A DNA stretch of 46,224 nucleotides from Streptomyces hygroscopicus subsp. hygroscopicus (GTDB lineage Bacteria > Actinomycetota > Actinomycetes > Streptomycetales > Streptomycetaceae), in the NCBI RefSeq assembly GCF_001553455.1, contig NZ_BBOX01000053.1, positions 1 through 46,224 on the forward strand, given 5' to 3'. The notes under the pieces are model-generated. The model was given only the letters and a program-made list of their open reading frames with translations. It did not search any database and had not been told where the DNA came from. How positions within the stretch are numbered: the first letter of the stretch is position 1; every line of letters begins with the position of its first letter. Made by a program: the position numbers and the translations under genes. This document shows, in pieces, positions 16,622 to 25,708 of this stretch.

Positions 16622-17590
16622 CTATGCGAACGGAATCCGGTGCCCCGCATCGTGCTCCACGGCGAGCCGGTAAAGGAGATCGCAGGCGAAGGCGTCCTCC
16701 ACGGGAACGCCGACGGATTTGAAGAGGGTGGTCTCCGCGGCGGACCGGCGGCCCGGATGCCGGCCGGAGATCACCTCGCCCAGTTCCACCAGGGCGGGGT
16801 CGGCCGGCAGGACGCCTTCCGCCACCGGGATCAGGATGTCCCCGGCCTCGCGCAGCACCGCGGCGGCGGACTCCACGAACACGCTGGACCGCGCGACCAG
16901 CTGCGAGGGCAGCTCCCGGCGGGTGGCGCCGTAGGCCCCGACGGCGCTGATGTGCACCCCTTCGCGGGCCACCGCGCAGTCCTCGAACAGCGGCTCCGGG
17001 GAGGAGGTCACCGTGCAGATCACCTCGGCGTCGCGCACCGCGGCCGTGGTGCTCTCCACCACCTCGACCTCGATGCCCCGCTCCCCCGCCCAGCCGGCCA
17101 GCCGGCGGGCCCGGTACGGGTCGCGGCTGTGCAGCCGGACCGACTCCCACGGCCGGATCGCGGCCAGCCCCTCGAGGTGGCTGCGGCCCTGCACCCCGGC
17201 CCCGACCACGGTCAGCACCCGGGCGTCCGGCCGGGCCAGCAGGTCGGTGGCGCAGACCGTCACCGCGGCGGTGCGCACCTCGGTGACGGCGGCGGCGTCC
17301 AGCACCGCCACCGGACGGCCGGTCGCCGCGTCGAAGAGCGTCACCAGCCCCTGCACACTGGGCAGTCCCAGCGCCGGAGGGTTGTCGTAGAGGCTGATCA
17401 GCTTCACCGACAGGGTGCCGGAGTGCACCGCCGGCATCAGCAGCAGTTCGCCCTTGCCGGTGTCCACCGCACTGCGCGCGAACTCCGCGCCGCCGTCCTC
17501 CCGGGCGGTCAGCGCCGCCCCGATCTCCGACGCCAGGCCGGAGACCGGGAGCAGGGCGCGGACGGTCTTCGCGTCGATGATCCTCAGCAC
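16622..17590 (-). CDS. Ornithine cyclodeaminase / mu-crystallin family protein
   Basis: A 322-residue protein with the family motifs GELLLMPAVHSGTLSVKLIS, AAAVTEVRTAAVTVCATDLL, the Rossmann loop VLTVVGAGVQGRSHLEGLAAI and ISAVGAYGATRREL. Family members include ornithine cyclodeaminase, alanine dehydrogenase, ketimine reductases and SbnB-type diaminopropionate enzymes; the true reaction cannot be picked. The GTG start at 17590 lies inside the last codons of the DegT aminotransferase gene, so the two are translationally coupled and probably act in sequence on an amino or keto acid. Confidence 0.88.
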   Translation of the reverse strand: MLRIIDAKTVRALLPVSGLASEIGAALTAREDGGAEFARSAVDTGKGELLLMPAVHSGTLSVKLISLYDNPPALGLPSVQGLVTLFDAATGRPVAVLDAAAVTEVRTAAVTVCATDLLARPDARVLTVVGAGVQGRSHLEGLAAIRPWESVRLHSRDPYRARRLAGWAGERGIEVEVVESTTAAVRDAEVICTVTSSPEPLFEDCAVAREGVHISAVGAYGATRRELPSQLVARSSVFVESAAAVLREAGDILIPVAEGVLPADPALVELGEVISGRHPGRRSAAETTLFKSVGVPVEDAFACDLLYRLAVEHDAGHRIPFA

Positions 17591-18855
17591 AGTGACGCCC
17601 TCAGCGAGTCGGCCAGCAGTTCACACAGCAGATCCACCTGCTTGTCGGTGAGGCCGGGGTGGCAGGGCAGGTTCATCTGCTCCTCGAACCATAGCCGTTC
17701 GGCCGTGGGGCACTCCCCGTACCGGTGGCCGCGCGAGCGCCACTCCGGTGTCAGGTGCAGCGGGAAATAGCGGATCGGGACCTGCACCCCGCGGTCGTCC
17801 AGCTCGTGGATCAGCCGGTCCCTGCTGAGCCGCTCCGGTTCGCGGACGAAGAAGGTGAAGAGGTGGTGGGAGGGTTCGACCCCGTCCGGCACGGCGGGCA
17901 GGCCGACCAGGTCCGGATAGCCGGAGAGCACCTCCCGGAGCCGTCCGGCGATGGCCTGCCGGGCGGCCACGAACGCGGGCAGCGAGCGCAGCTGGGCCAC
18001 TCCCACCGCCGCGGCCGCCTCGCTGAGCGTGGCGTTGGTGCCGTGGCGGAGCAGGGCCACACAGTCGTGGGTGTAGGCGAGCCCCGGGTACAGCGCGCCG
18101 GGCAGCGGCGCGCGGGAGGTGCCGAAGCGGTGGTCCCGGGGGACGAAGACGGCGTCCGCCTCGTTGCCGCGCAGCCGGTCCACCCGATCGGCCCAGTCGT
18201 CGTTGTGGAAGGTCAGCATTCCGCCCTCGCCGAGCGTGGTGATGTTCTTGCTCGAGTGGAAGCTGAAGCAGCCGATGTCGGCGAGGGAGCCGGGGCGGCG
18301 GCCGTGGTAGGAGCTGCCCAGCGCGTGGGCGGAGTCCTCGATCACCAGGATGCCGCGTTCGCCGGCCAGGCCCATGATGGCGTCCATGTCCGCCGGGAGC
18401 CCGCCGTAGTGCACCACGATGATGGCGCGGGTGCGGTCGTTCACCAGCTTGACCAGGCTCTCCGGGTCGAGGTTGAGCGTATCGGCCTCGACGTCGCAGA
18501 ACCTGACCCGGACCTCCGGGTACTGCAGCAGGGGCTGGACGGTGGCCTGGTAGGTCTGCGGTGTGACGACCACCTCGTCCCCGGGCTGCAGGTCCAGCAG
18601 GTGGATGGCGAACTCCAGGGCGACCGTCCCGCTGGTCACGCTCATCGCGTGCGCGGTGCCGGCGTAGGCGCGGAAACCCTCCTCGAAGCGGGTGCGCCAG
18701 GCACCGCCGGAGAGGGTCTCCCCGGAGCCGATGACCTGGGCCACCGCCTCGAGTTCGGCGGAGCCCAGCGTGGAGCCGTAGGGGAGGTACGGGACCCGGT
18801 AGTCCCGGAGGCTCTGCTGGAACGCCGCCGTCTTCGGTATGTCTCGGCCGGTCAT
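17584..18855 (-). CDS. DegT/DnrJ/EryC1-family PLP aminotransferase
   Basis: About 423 residues. PLP-fold motifs: GSGETLSGGAWRTRFEE, SVTSGTVALEFAIHLLDL, IIVVHYGGLPADMDAI, VIEDSAHALGSSYHG and the PLP lysine in CFSFHSSKNITTLGEGGML. The family transaminates keto sugars and cyclic ketones, and includes 3-amino-5-hydroxybenzoate synthases. ATG at 18855 follows GGGGAG by six bases; an alternative ATG at 18873 overlaps the symporter stop (ATGA), which would add six residues. No sugar-pathway genes accompany it here, so an amino-acid or ring precursor is as likely as a sugar. Confidence 0.88.
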   Translation of the reverse strand: MTGRDIPKTAAFQQSLRDYRVPYLPYGSTLGSAELEAVAQVIGSGETLSGGAWRTRFEEGFRAYAGTAHAMSVTSGTVALEFAIHLLDLQPGDEVVVTPQTYQATVQPLLQYPEVRVRFCDVEADTLNLDPESLVKLVNDRTRAIIVVHYGGLPADMDAIMGLAGERGILVIEDSAHALGSSYHGRRPGSLADIGCFSFHSSKNITTLGEGGMLTFHNDDWADRVDRLRGNEADAVFVPRDHRFGTSRAPLPGALYPGLAYTHDCVALLRHGTNATLSEAAAAVGVAQLRSLPAFVAARQAIAGRLREVLSGYPDLVGLPAVPDGVEPSHHLFTFFVREPERLSRDRLIHELDDRGVQVPIRYFPLHLTPEWRSRGHRYGECPTAERLWFEEQMNLPCHPGLTDKQVDLLCELLADSLRASLC

Positions 18856-18869
18856 GGCACTCCCCACAT

Positions 18870-20237
18870 TCATCGCACGGCCGGGGCCGGCGCCCCGCGG
18901 TCGTCGCTGTCCCCGGGCGCGGCCCCGTGGCCGTCGTCCGGCAGCGTCGTCTCGTCGAACGGCAGCCGGCCGGCCAGGACTTCGGCGGCCCGCTCCCGGT
19001 CGATCTCCTTGGTCCAGGTGCCGATCAGCACCGTGGCGACCGCGTTGCCCGCGAAGTTGGTCAGGGCGCGCGCCTCGCTCATGAAGCGGTCGATGCCGAT
19101 GATCAGGCCGACCCCGTCGACCAGTTCGGGACGGTGGGACTGCAGACCGCCGGCCAGGGTGGCCAGCCCGGACCCGGTGACCCCGGCCGCGCCCTTGGAG
19201 GCGACGACCATGAAGGCCAGCAGGGTGATCTGCTGCCCGAGGGCGAGCGGCTCGCCCAGCGCCTCGGCGATGAACAGCGAGGCCATGGTCAGATAGATGG
19301 CGGTGCCGTCGAGGTTGAAGGAGTAGCCGGTCGGGACGGTGATGCCGGCCACCGGCCGGCTCACCCCCAGGTGCTCCATCTTGGCGATCAGCCGGGGCAG
19401 CGCCGGCTCCGAGGAGGAGGTCGACAGGATCAGCAGGAACTCCCGCGCCAGATAGCGCAGCAGCGCGATGATGCTGATCCCGGCGACGACGCGGAGCAGC
19501 GTGCCGAGCACCAGGAAGACGAACACGGCGCAGGTGGCGTAGAAGCCGGCCATGATGACGGCCAGCGACTTCAGGGCGTCCGCCCCGGTTTCGCCGACCA
19601 CCGCCGCGATCGCGCCGAAGGCGCCGATCGGCGCCACCCACATGACCATGGACAGCAGCCGGAACACCAGCCGCTGGATATGGCCGATGCCGGTCAGCAG
19701 CGGCCGGCCCGCCTCCCCCATGGCCTGCACCGCGAACCCGGCGAGCAGCGCGATCAGCACGGTCTGCAGCACTTCGCCGCCGGTGAACGCGGAGACCACG
19801 GTGGTGGGGATGATGCCGAGGAGGAATGCGGTGGTGGACTCGGCGCCCTCCGCCTGGGCCTCGCCCGCGTTCCGCGCCGACTCGGTCAGCGTCAGTCCGT
19901 GGCCGGGCTCCAGGACGTTGCCCACCAGCAGTCCGACGGCGAGCGCGACGGTGGACATCACCAGGAAGTACACCAGGGTGAGTCCGCCGACCGCGCCGAC
20001 CTTGGCGGCCTTGCGGACCGAGCCGATGCCGATGACGATCGTGCAGAAGATGATGGGCGAGATCATCATCTTGATCAGGTTCACGAAGCCGGTGCCGACC
20101 GGTTTCAGCTCCACCGCCGCGTCGGGGGCCGCGAAGCCGAGCCCGATGCCCAGCAGCGTCGCCACGATCACGGCGAGGTAGAGGTAGTGCGTTCTGTCGC
20201 GTCCGGCGCGGGCTCCCCGCGCCGCCGTTGCGCTCAT
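18870..20237 (-). CDS. dctA: DctA-type dicarboxylate/amino acid:cation symporter
   Basis: A 455-residue membrane transporter of the DAACS family with all signature parts: LSTSSSEPALPRLI (hairpin loop), GYSFNLDGTAIYLTMASLF, ASKGAAGVTGSGLATL and GIDRFMSEARALTNFAGNAVATVLIG. It should import C4-dicarboxylates or aspartate/glutamate with protons or sodium. AGGAG lies eight bases before the ATG and nine bases separate it from the FMN reductase gene. Its place inside the cluster suggests supply of a C4 precursor: aspartate semialdehyde is the expected substrate of the GriI-like aldolase (inference). Confidence 0.94.
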   Translation of the reverse strand: MSATAARGARAGRDRTHYLYLAVIVATLLGIGLGFAAPDAAVELKPVGTGFVNLIKMMISPIIFCTIVIGIGSVRKAAKVGAVGGLTLVYFLVMSTVALAVGLLVGNVLEPGHGLTLTESARNAGEAQAEGAESTTAFLLGIIPTTVVSAFTGGEVLQTVLIALLAGFAVQAMGEAGRPLLTGIGHIQRLVFRLLSMVMWVAPIGAFGAIAAVVGETGADALKSLAVIMAGFYATCAVFVFLVLGTLLRVVAGISIIALLRYLAREFLLILSTSSSEPALPRLIAKMEHLGVSRPVAGITVPTGYSFNLDGTAIYLTMASLFIAEALGEPLALGQQITLLAFMVVASKGAAGVTGSGLATLAGGLQSHRPELVDGVGLIIGIDRFMSEARALTNFAGNAVATVLIGTWTKEIDRERAAEVLAGRLPFDETTLPDDGHGAAPGDSDDRGAPAPAVR

Positions 20238-20246
20238 CCGTCGCTC

Positions 20247-20840
20247 CTAAGCGGTTCCGATGCCGATGGCCTCGCCGGTGGCGAGCTGCCGGGTGACCGT
20301 CACCAGGGAGCGGCACAGCGCGTCGAGACGGTCCAGCGCCGGCGGGGCGGTGAGCAGCCGCTGCCCGTTGCCCACGCGGTCGAAGTCGCCCGGGACGGTG
20401 ACGAGTTGCTCGGGGACGGCCATGCCCTTCAGGGCGCGTACCACCGTGCGCAGGGCGTCGCAGACCTGGACCGCGGTCAGGTTCTCCCCGTGCGCGAGCA
20501 GCCCGACGGGCTTGCCCCGCAGCTCGTGGCCGGCCAGGTGGTCCAGGGCGTTCTTCAGGACACCGGAGAAGGAGCCGTGGTAGGTGGGGGTGGCGAGCAC
20601 GAGGGCGTCGGCCCGCGCCGCCGTCGGCGACAGGCGGCGCGCCAGCGGATCGGCGTACGCCTCCGGCCGCCCGTGGCAGGAGACGTCCACGATCGGCAGC
20701 GGGCGCGCGGCCAGGTCCCACACCAGCGGTTCGGCGCCCAGCCCGGCCAGTATCCCGGCGGCGGCCCCGACGGCCGCCGCCGTGTGCGACCGCGGACTCG
20801 GACTGCCGCCGAGCAGCAGTACCGCGGGGCGGCCGGTCAT
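20247..20840 (-). CDS. NAD(P)H-dependent FMN reductase
   Basis: A 197-residue flavodoxin-fold protein: LLLGGSPSPRSHTAAAV (FMN phosphate loop), ALVLATPTYHGSFSGVLKNALDHL and GKPVGLLAHGENL, as in SsuE/MsuE-type FMN reductases. It would supply reduced flavin to a partner monooxygenase, but no such monooxygenase is in the visible part of the cluster; the partner may be beyond the left edge, or the protein may act directly as a quinone or azo reductase. It is the first gene of a run continuing into the DctA-type symporter. Confidence 0.88.
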   Translation of the reverse strand: MTGRPAVLLLGGSPSPRSHTAAAVGAAAGILAGLGAEPLVWDLAARPLPIVDVSCHGRPEAYADPLARRLSPTAARADALVLATPTYHGSFSGVLKNALDHLAGHELRGKPVGLLAHGENLTAVQVCDALRTVVRALKGMAVPEQLVTVPGDFDRVGNGQRLLTAPPALDRLDALCRSLVTVTRQLATGEAIGIGTA

Positions 20841-21067
20841 GGCCGCCTCCTGGACGGGCCACCGCGGAAACGCCGCGCCGCCCGGCCGGCCGCCGGCCGC
20901 CTGCCTCGCTTGGCATGCATCAACGCCTCACCTCTCGCCCGTGCCGCGGGATGACGGAGCACTGGAGCCCTTGGGACACGATCACCGGGCGGGGCCGTCA
21001 GCTGAAGCCGGCTGTCCGCTGCACGACGCCCGCTGTCCCAATCCGGCGGCGCGGCGGGCGCGTCGCG

Positions 21068-21775
21068 TCAGCCCCGCCGGTCCGGTGTGCCGAACCAGCC
21101 CAGGCGGGTGGCCAGCACCCCGGCCTCGAACCTGCTGCGCGCGTTCAGCTCCCGCATCAGCTTGGCGACGGTCCGGCTCACGGTGCGCTTGGAGACGTCG
21201 AGGCGATGGGCGATCTGTTCGTCGGTGTGGCCGCGGGCGAGCATCCGCAGCACGTCCTGGGACTGGTCGTCGTCCGGCGACCAGTTCTCCACGGCCAGCG
21301 AGGTGGAGCCCTCCCACAGGCCGAGGAAGAGATAGTGCAGCATGCCCACGGTGTCCGGACAGCGGGAGACGCTGACCTCCTCCTCGCCCCGCGGCGCGTC
21401 CTGGACGGGCTCCGCGACGACCGCGGAGGTGGTGTCGTCGACCAGTGCCATGGTGACCGGCACCCGCGCGGCGGTGCGCACCTGGATGCCGGAACGGGCC
21501 TGCCACAGCACATACTCCACGATGGCCGGCCGGGACAGCAGCCGCTCGTCCCAGATGACGGAGATCCTGACCCAGCGGCGCAGCAGGTTCATCAGCAGGG
21601 CGGCCTCGCGCCGCAGTTCGTCCGGGCGCAGCATGGCGTCCGAGCGCACCATCACGATTTCCCGCCGTGCGGCGGACAGAGCGGAATGGAAGGAAGAGTT
21701 GATCGGGCGTGGCCGCCGTACCTCCGGATTCTCCCGGTGGTCGACGGAGTGGACTGCGTGGGTGATCACGGTCAT
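21068..21775 (-). CDS. Orphan LuxR-family regulator (TrmB-like sensor part)
   Basis: About 235 residues. The C-terminal LuxR helix-turn-helix is MLARGHTDEQIAHRLDVSKRTVSRTVAKLMRELNA, ending SRFEAGVLATRLGW. The N-terminal half has no receiver domain (no phospho-Asp) and resembles the TrmB/PLD-like sensor part of Streptomyces orphan regulators (SVIWDERLLSRPAIVEYVLW, SGIQVRTAARVP). The same layout recurs at 25709-26356. It is the first minus-strand gene before the symporter-to-aminotransferase run and is a likely pathway activator. ATG at 21775 was preferred over 21802. Confidence 0.88.
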   Translation of the reverse strand: MTVITHAVHSVDHRENPEVRRPRPINSSFHSALSAARREIVMVRSDAMLRPDELRREAALLMNLLRRWVRISVIWDERLLSRPAIVEYVLWQARSGIQVRTAARVPVTMALVDDTTSAVVAEPVQDAPRGEEEVSVSRCPDTVGMLHYLFLGLWEGSTSLAVENWSPDDDQSQDVLRMLARGHTDEQIAHRLDVSKRTVSRTVAKLMRELNARSRFEAGVLATRLGWFGTPDRRG

Positions 21776-21898
21776 GCCTGGATTCCCTTTCCACTGATTC
21801 ACGTGGAGAGACGTGCAGGTGGGGCTGGGGAGCGGACAGCGCGGGAGGCGCGTTTCCGCGAGGAGGCCCGCTGGAGCGAGCCGGCGGACGGTGGCGCC

Positions 21899-23236
21899 TC
21901 AAGTGCCGTCGGAGATATGGATCTCGACGACCGTGGGATCGTCCTCGGGCCAGTCGAGCTCCGGGGGACGCCGCGCCGAAAGGGTGTGGGTGAGACGGTC
22001 CAGGTCGAGCTGGCCGGACCACTTGGTGATGACCAGGGTGGCCACGCTGTTGGCGATGAGGTTGGTGACCGCCCGCGCCTCGGACATGATCCGGTCGATG
22101 CCGATGATCAGGCCCACCGCGCCCAGCGGGACCGACTGGGTCACCGAGAGCGTCGCGATGAGGGTGAGCAGCCCGGAGCCGGTCACCCCCACCGCGCTCT
22201 TGGACACGATCATGGCCATGGCCAGGAAGAACAGCTGGTCCCCGAGGGACAGCCCGCTTCCGGTGGCGGCCGCCACGAACATCGCCGCCATGGCGATGTA
22301 GAGGCAGGTGCCTACCAGGTGCAGCGAGTAGCCGCCGGCCAGGACCGGCGCGCTGGTGCTCCGGGGCGCCCCGGCCAGCTCCAGCTTGCGCAGCACCCGG
22401 GGGAAGACCGGGCCGGAGGAGGAGGTGCCGATGGCCACCAGGATCTCGTGGCGCAGATAGCGCACCAGACGCCACAGCGAGAAGCCGCCGGCTCTGGCCA
22501 GCAGCCCGAGCCCGCCGAATACCACCACCGCGCAGGTGAGGTAGAAGGCGCCGATCAGGCCGGCCAGCCCGCCCAGCGGGACGGTGCCGATCTGGCTGGT
22601 CGTATACGCGGCGCCGCCGAACGCCGCCGCCGGCGCGCCGGTGACCACGATCCGCACCATGCAGAACAGCAGGTGGCTGCTGCGGTTGATGAGGTCCAGG
22701 ACGGGCGCACCGCGCCGCCCCGCCAGCACCAGGGCCACGCCGGTGATCCCGGCGACCACCAGCGTGTGCACCGCGTTGCCGCCGATCACGGCGGAGGAGA
22801 GGCTGTGCGGCACCACCGCGTCCAGGCTGAGCGAACCGTTGCCGAAGCTCTGTGCCTGCCGTTGCAGCGACGCCACCTCGCCGGCGTCCTTCTCCGGGTC
22901 GGTGCCGGGGCTCGGCAGCAGGCCGACCAGGTTGCCCACCAGCATGCCGGTCACCAGCGCCAGCGTGGTGACCGCCTCGAAGTAGACAACCGCCTTCAGC
23001 GACAGGCTGCCCAGCGGGCGCCGGCCGCCCAGGGAGGCCAGGCCACCGGCCACCGTGGTGAACATGACCGGGCCGATGAGCATGGTCATCAGGGAAATGA
23101 AGGCGTCGGCGAGGAAGCGCATCCGCTCCCCGGCCTCGGGGGCGATCGCCCCGCATAACATGCCGAGCCCCAAACCACACATTGTCCAGAAGGTCAATGT
23201 CCGGTGCAGGGGACGGCCAGGTGGTCCCTTCGCCAT
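21899..23236 (-). CDS. Divergent DAACS-family symporter homologue
   Basis: A 445-residue membrane protein with the DctA fold: IGTSSSGPVFPRVLRKLE, SKSAVGVTGSGLLTLIATLS and GIDRIMSEARAVTNLIANSVATLVI. Compared with the first symporter, SSSEP is SSSGP and the substrate-site motif GYSFNLDGT has become GYSLHLVGT, losing both the Asn and the Asp. Its substrate is therefore probably different, or it has become a sensor-like protein. Codon 27 is TTA (23156-23158). It is transcribed away from the two-component genes, with a nested inverted repeat in between. Confidence 0.88.
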   Translation of the reverse strand: MAKGPPGRPLHRTLTFWTMCGLGLGMLCGAIAPEAGERMRFLADAFISLMTMLIGPVMFTTVAGGLASLGGRRPLGSLSLKAVVYFEAVTTLALVTGMLVGNLVGLLPSPGTDPEKDAGEVASLQRQAQSFGNGSLSLDAVVPHSLSSAVIGGNAVHTLVVAGITGVALVLAGRRGAPVLDLINRSSHLLFCMVRIVVTGAPAAAFGGAAYTTSQIGTVPLGGLAGLIGAFYLTCAVVVFGGLGLLARAGGFSLWRLVRYLRHEILVAIGTSSSGPVFPRVLRKLELAGAPRSTSAPVLAGGYSLHLVGTCLYIAMAAMFVAAATGSGLSLGDQLFFLAMAMIVSKSAVGVTGSGLLTLIATLSVTQSVPLGAVGLIIGIDRIMSEARAVTNLIANSVATLVITKWSGQLDLDRLTHTLSARRPPELDWPEDDPTVVEIHISDGT

Positions 23237-23361
23237 GTTTCGCGCACCCCCGTATCGCGGCGAAGCCGGGACAGCACCGTGTCGCTGTCCGTCCCGGGTA
23301 GCGACAGATGCTACGGAGGCTGTGCAAGCTGTCCGCGCACGTACCTACAGGGAAACGTCAA

Positions 23362-23436
23362 GCGTATGTAAGATCCCGGAAACGACCGGAAGACCAACGT
23401 TTGTTCGATACCGGTCGTAGGACCGCTGACATACGC
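23362..23436. promoter_or_regulatory. Nested inverted repeats in the divergent promoter region of symporter 2 and the response regulator
   Basis: GCGTATGT (23362-23369) pairs with ACATACGC (23429-23436), and nested inside it ACGACCGG (23382-23389) pairs with CCGGTCGT (23411-23418); both share a centre near 23399-23400. Each half thus carries the same two boxes about 11 bases apart. This is the arrangement expected if one regulator, or one promoter type, serves both divergent genes. The adjacent response regulator is the natural candidate. Confidence 0.6.
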
Positions 23437-23457
23437 ATGTGCTGATCGCCGGGGGGG

Positions 23458-24153
23458 ATGAGCCATTTGAAGGTCCTGCTTGTCGAAGACGACGTCGAGG
23501 TGGCCGACGCGCTGACCGAGGGGCTGCAGCAGTACGGGTGGACCGTGGACCACGTGTCCACGGGCGCGGCCGCGCTCGGCAGACGGGAGTGCGGCGACAT
23601 CGTCCTGCTCGATCTGAACCTGCCCGACATGGACGGCCTCGAGGTGTGCCGGGGGCTGCGGGCGGCGTGCGCGGTGCCGATCATCGCCGTCACCGCGCGT
23701 TCGGACGAGATGGACAAGGTGCTGGGTCTGCGGCTGGGCGCCGACGACTACATCGTCAAGCCGTACCGGCTGCAGGAGTTACTCGCCCGGATGGCCGCGG
23801 TGATGCGCCGGACCGCCGGGACCCAGCCGCCCCCGGCCGAGGCCGCCGACCCGGTCCTGGTCCGGGGCCGGCTCACCATCGATCCGGACCGGCGCACGGT
23901 GCTGCTGGACGGCCGTCCCGTTCCGCTGACCCGCAAGGAGTACGAGTTACTGGTGCTGCTGGCCGGCGCGCCGGGGCGGGTCTTCCTGCGCGAGCAGCTG
24001 CTGGACGCCGTATGGGACCAGCGGTGGACGGGCAGCTCCCGCACCCTGGACACGCATGTGGCCGCGCTCCGCCGCAAGCTGGGGTCCACCAAGTGGATCA
24101 GTACGACGCGCGGTGTGGGCTTCAGCTTCCACCCGCAGCCGGCACCCCGCTGA
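23458..24153 (+). CDS. OmpR/PhoB-family response regulator (two TTA codons)
   Basis: A 231-residue protein: receiver domain with Asp11/Asp12, phospho-acceptor Asp52 (IVLLDLNLPDMDG), ITAVTARSD-like switch region and IVKPY lysine; then a winged-helix domain (TRKEYELLVLLAG, SRTLDTHVAALRRKLG, WISTTRGVGFSF). Codons 108 (23779-23781) and 164 (23947-23949) are TTA, so full-length protein should need the bldA leucyl-tRNA, tying expression to development. It lies 15 bases upstream of its kinase. Confidence 0.95.
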   Translation: MSHLKVLLVEDDVEVADALTEGLQQYGWTVDHVSTGAAALGRRECGDIVLLDLNLPDMDGLEVCRGLRAACAVPIIAVTARSDEMDKVLGLRLGADDYIVKPYRLQELLARMAAVMRRTAGTQPPPAEAADPVLVRGRLTIDPDRRTVLLDGRPVPLTRKEYELLVLLAGAPGRVFLREQLLDAVWDQRWTGSSRTLDTHVAALRRKLGSTKWISTTRGVGFSFHPQPAPR

Positions 24154-24168
24154 GGGGGCCGGGTCACC

Positions 24169-25590
24169 ATGCGTCAGATCTACGCGCTGGTCCAGTGCGG
24201 CCTGATCGGCACGGTGCTGGCCGCGCTGCTGGTCCCCGTCGGCTCGCTGTACGCCGAGCGGGAGAACCGGAACGCCGCCGCCCGGCTGGAGGACGGCGCC
24301 GGCTCGCTGACCGTACCCCTCTCGCACGCCATGTCCCGCGGTGACAGCGGGCTCGTGGACGCCCTGCTCGCCGACTACGCCGCGGCGCACCGGCTGAGGG
24401 TGTCGGTGCGCTGGCCCGACGGCAGGGTGCGCACCTCGGTCATCGGCGCCCGGGGCACCGCCTCGGCCGTCGCCGGGCGCGGCTGGCGCCTCCGGCCGGA
24501 GGGCGCCCCGGGCAGGGACCGGCTGCTGCCGCCGGTCGGCGGCAGTGTCTCCGCCGAGGCGGTGGTGCCGGTGGAGGGCGCCGGCTCCGGGGCGGTGCTC
24601 CTGCGGGAGCCGGCCGCGGGGTTGCGCAGCCGGATCCTGACCGTGTGGACCGGGCTGGGCATGCTGCTCCCGCTGGGGATCGCGGTATGCGTCCTGCCGG
24701 CGCTCGTCCAGCGCCGCCGTACGCTGCGCGATCTGGAACGGATCGGGTCCACCGTGCGCACCCTGGCCGACGGCGGATTCCACGCCCGGACGCCGGAGCA
24801 CTGCGAGGGGGACGCCCTCAAGGAGGTGGCCGCGGAGGTCAACCGGCTGGCCGCGGTCGTCCAGTCGATGATGGAGGACCGCAGCAGCTTCCTGGCCGAT
24901 GTCGCCCATCAGCTGCGCAACCCCATGGTGGCGCTGCGGCTGCGGCTGGAGACCCTGGGCGCGCGGCTGCCCGACGCGGCGGCCGAGCGGCACCAGCGGC
25001 TGCTGGCCGACGTGGACCGGCTCGACCGCACCCTGACGGAGATGCTGGAGCACGCCCGCTCCACCCCGGCCGACCGCTCCACCCAGGTGGTGGAGGTGTG
25101 CGGGCTGGTGGAGGAGTGCGTCCGCGGCTGGGCCTCGGTCGCCGAGCAGCGCGCCATCCGGATGAAGCTCGAGATGCCCCGGCGGGCCTGGGGTCTGACC
25201 CGGCCCGGCGCGGTGGAGCAGGCGCTGAACGTGCTGCTGGACAACGCGCTGAAGTATTCGCCGGAGGGCGGTGTGGTGCGGATCGGTATCACGGTGGCCG
25301 GTCCCCGGCTGCGGATCCAGGTCCAGGACGAGGGGCCGGGGCTGCCGGACTCCGAACGGGAGGCGGCGCTGGAACGGGGCTGGGCGCGCGGCCCGTTCCC
25401 CAGCACCGGCATCGGGCTGTCCATCGCGGTCAAGCTGATCGAGTCCGCCGGCGGCCGGCTGGAACTGCGCCCCGGGCAGGCCCGCGGGCTGCGCGCGGTG
25501 CTGCATCTGGTGGGGGCGCTGCCGGGGGACGAGGGCCGCGAGACGCCGTCCCGGGCGGCGGTGTCCGGTTCCGGCCAGGAGATGGCGTGA
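24169..25590 (+). CDS. Sensor histidine kinase
   Basis: A 473-residue membrane kinase. TM1 is about residues 5-27, an extracytoplasmic sensor of about 120 residues follows, TM2 lies near 155-178 (GLGMLLPLGIAVCVLPAL), then a HAMP linker. The HisKA box FLADVAHQLRNPM holds the phospho-accepting His247; the N box is LLDNALKYS (Asn359), with G1 DEGPGLPD and G2 GIGLSIAVKLIE. It pairs with the preceding response regulator. The adjacent dicarboxylate-type transporter suggests a C4 acid or amino acid as signal, but the sensor part is too variable to tell. Confidence 0.95.
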   Translation: MRQIYALVQCGLIGTVLAALLVPVGSLYAERENRNAAARLEDGAGSLTVPLSHAMSRGDSGLVDALLADYAAAHRLRVSVRWPDGRVRTSVIGARGTASAVAGRGWRLRPEGAPGRDRLLPPVGGSVSAEAVVPVEGAGSGAVLLREPAAGLRSRILTVWTGLGMLLPLGIAVCVLPALVQRRRTLRDLERIGSTVRTLADGGFHARTPEHCEGDALKEVAAEVNRLAAVVQSMMEDRSSFLADVAHQLRNPMVALRLRLETLGARLPDAAAERHQRLLADVDRLDRTLTEMLEHARSTPADRSTQVVEVCGLVEECVRGWASVAEQRAIRMKLEMPRRAWGLTRPGAVEQALNVLLDNALKYSPEGGVVRIGITVAGPRLRIQVQDEGPGLPDSEREAALERGWARGPFPSTGIGLSIAVKLIESAGGRLELRPGQARGLRAVLHLVGALPGDEGRETPSRAAVSGSGQEMA

Positions 25591-25708
25591 AGCGGACGAG
25601 GCGCCGGTCCGCGGCCGGGCCGTTCGTTTTCCATGCGGTACCGGCCGCGGCCCCGAGCCTGGGGCCGGTACGGCCGGAACGATTGGTTCCGACACGGGGG
25701 AAGCTGAC

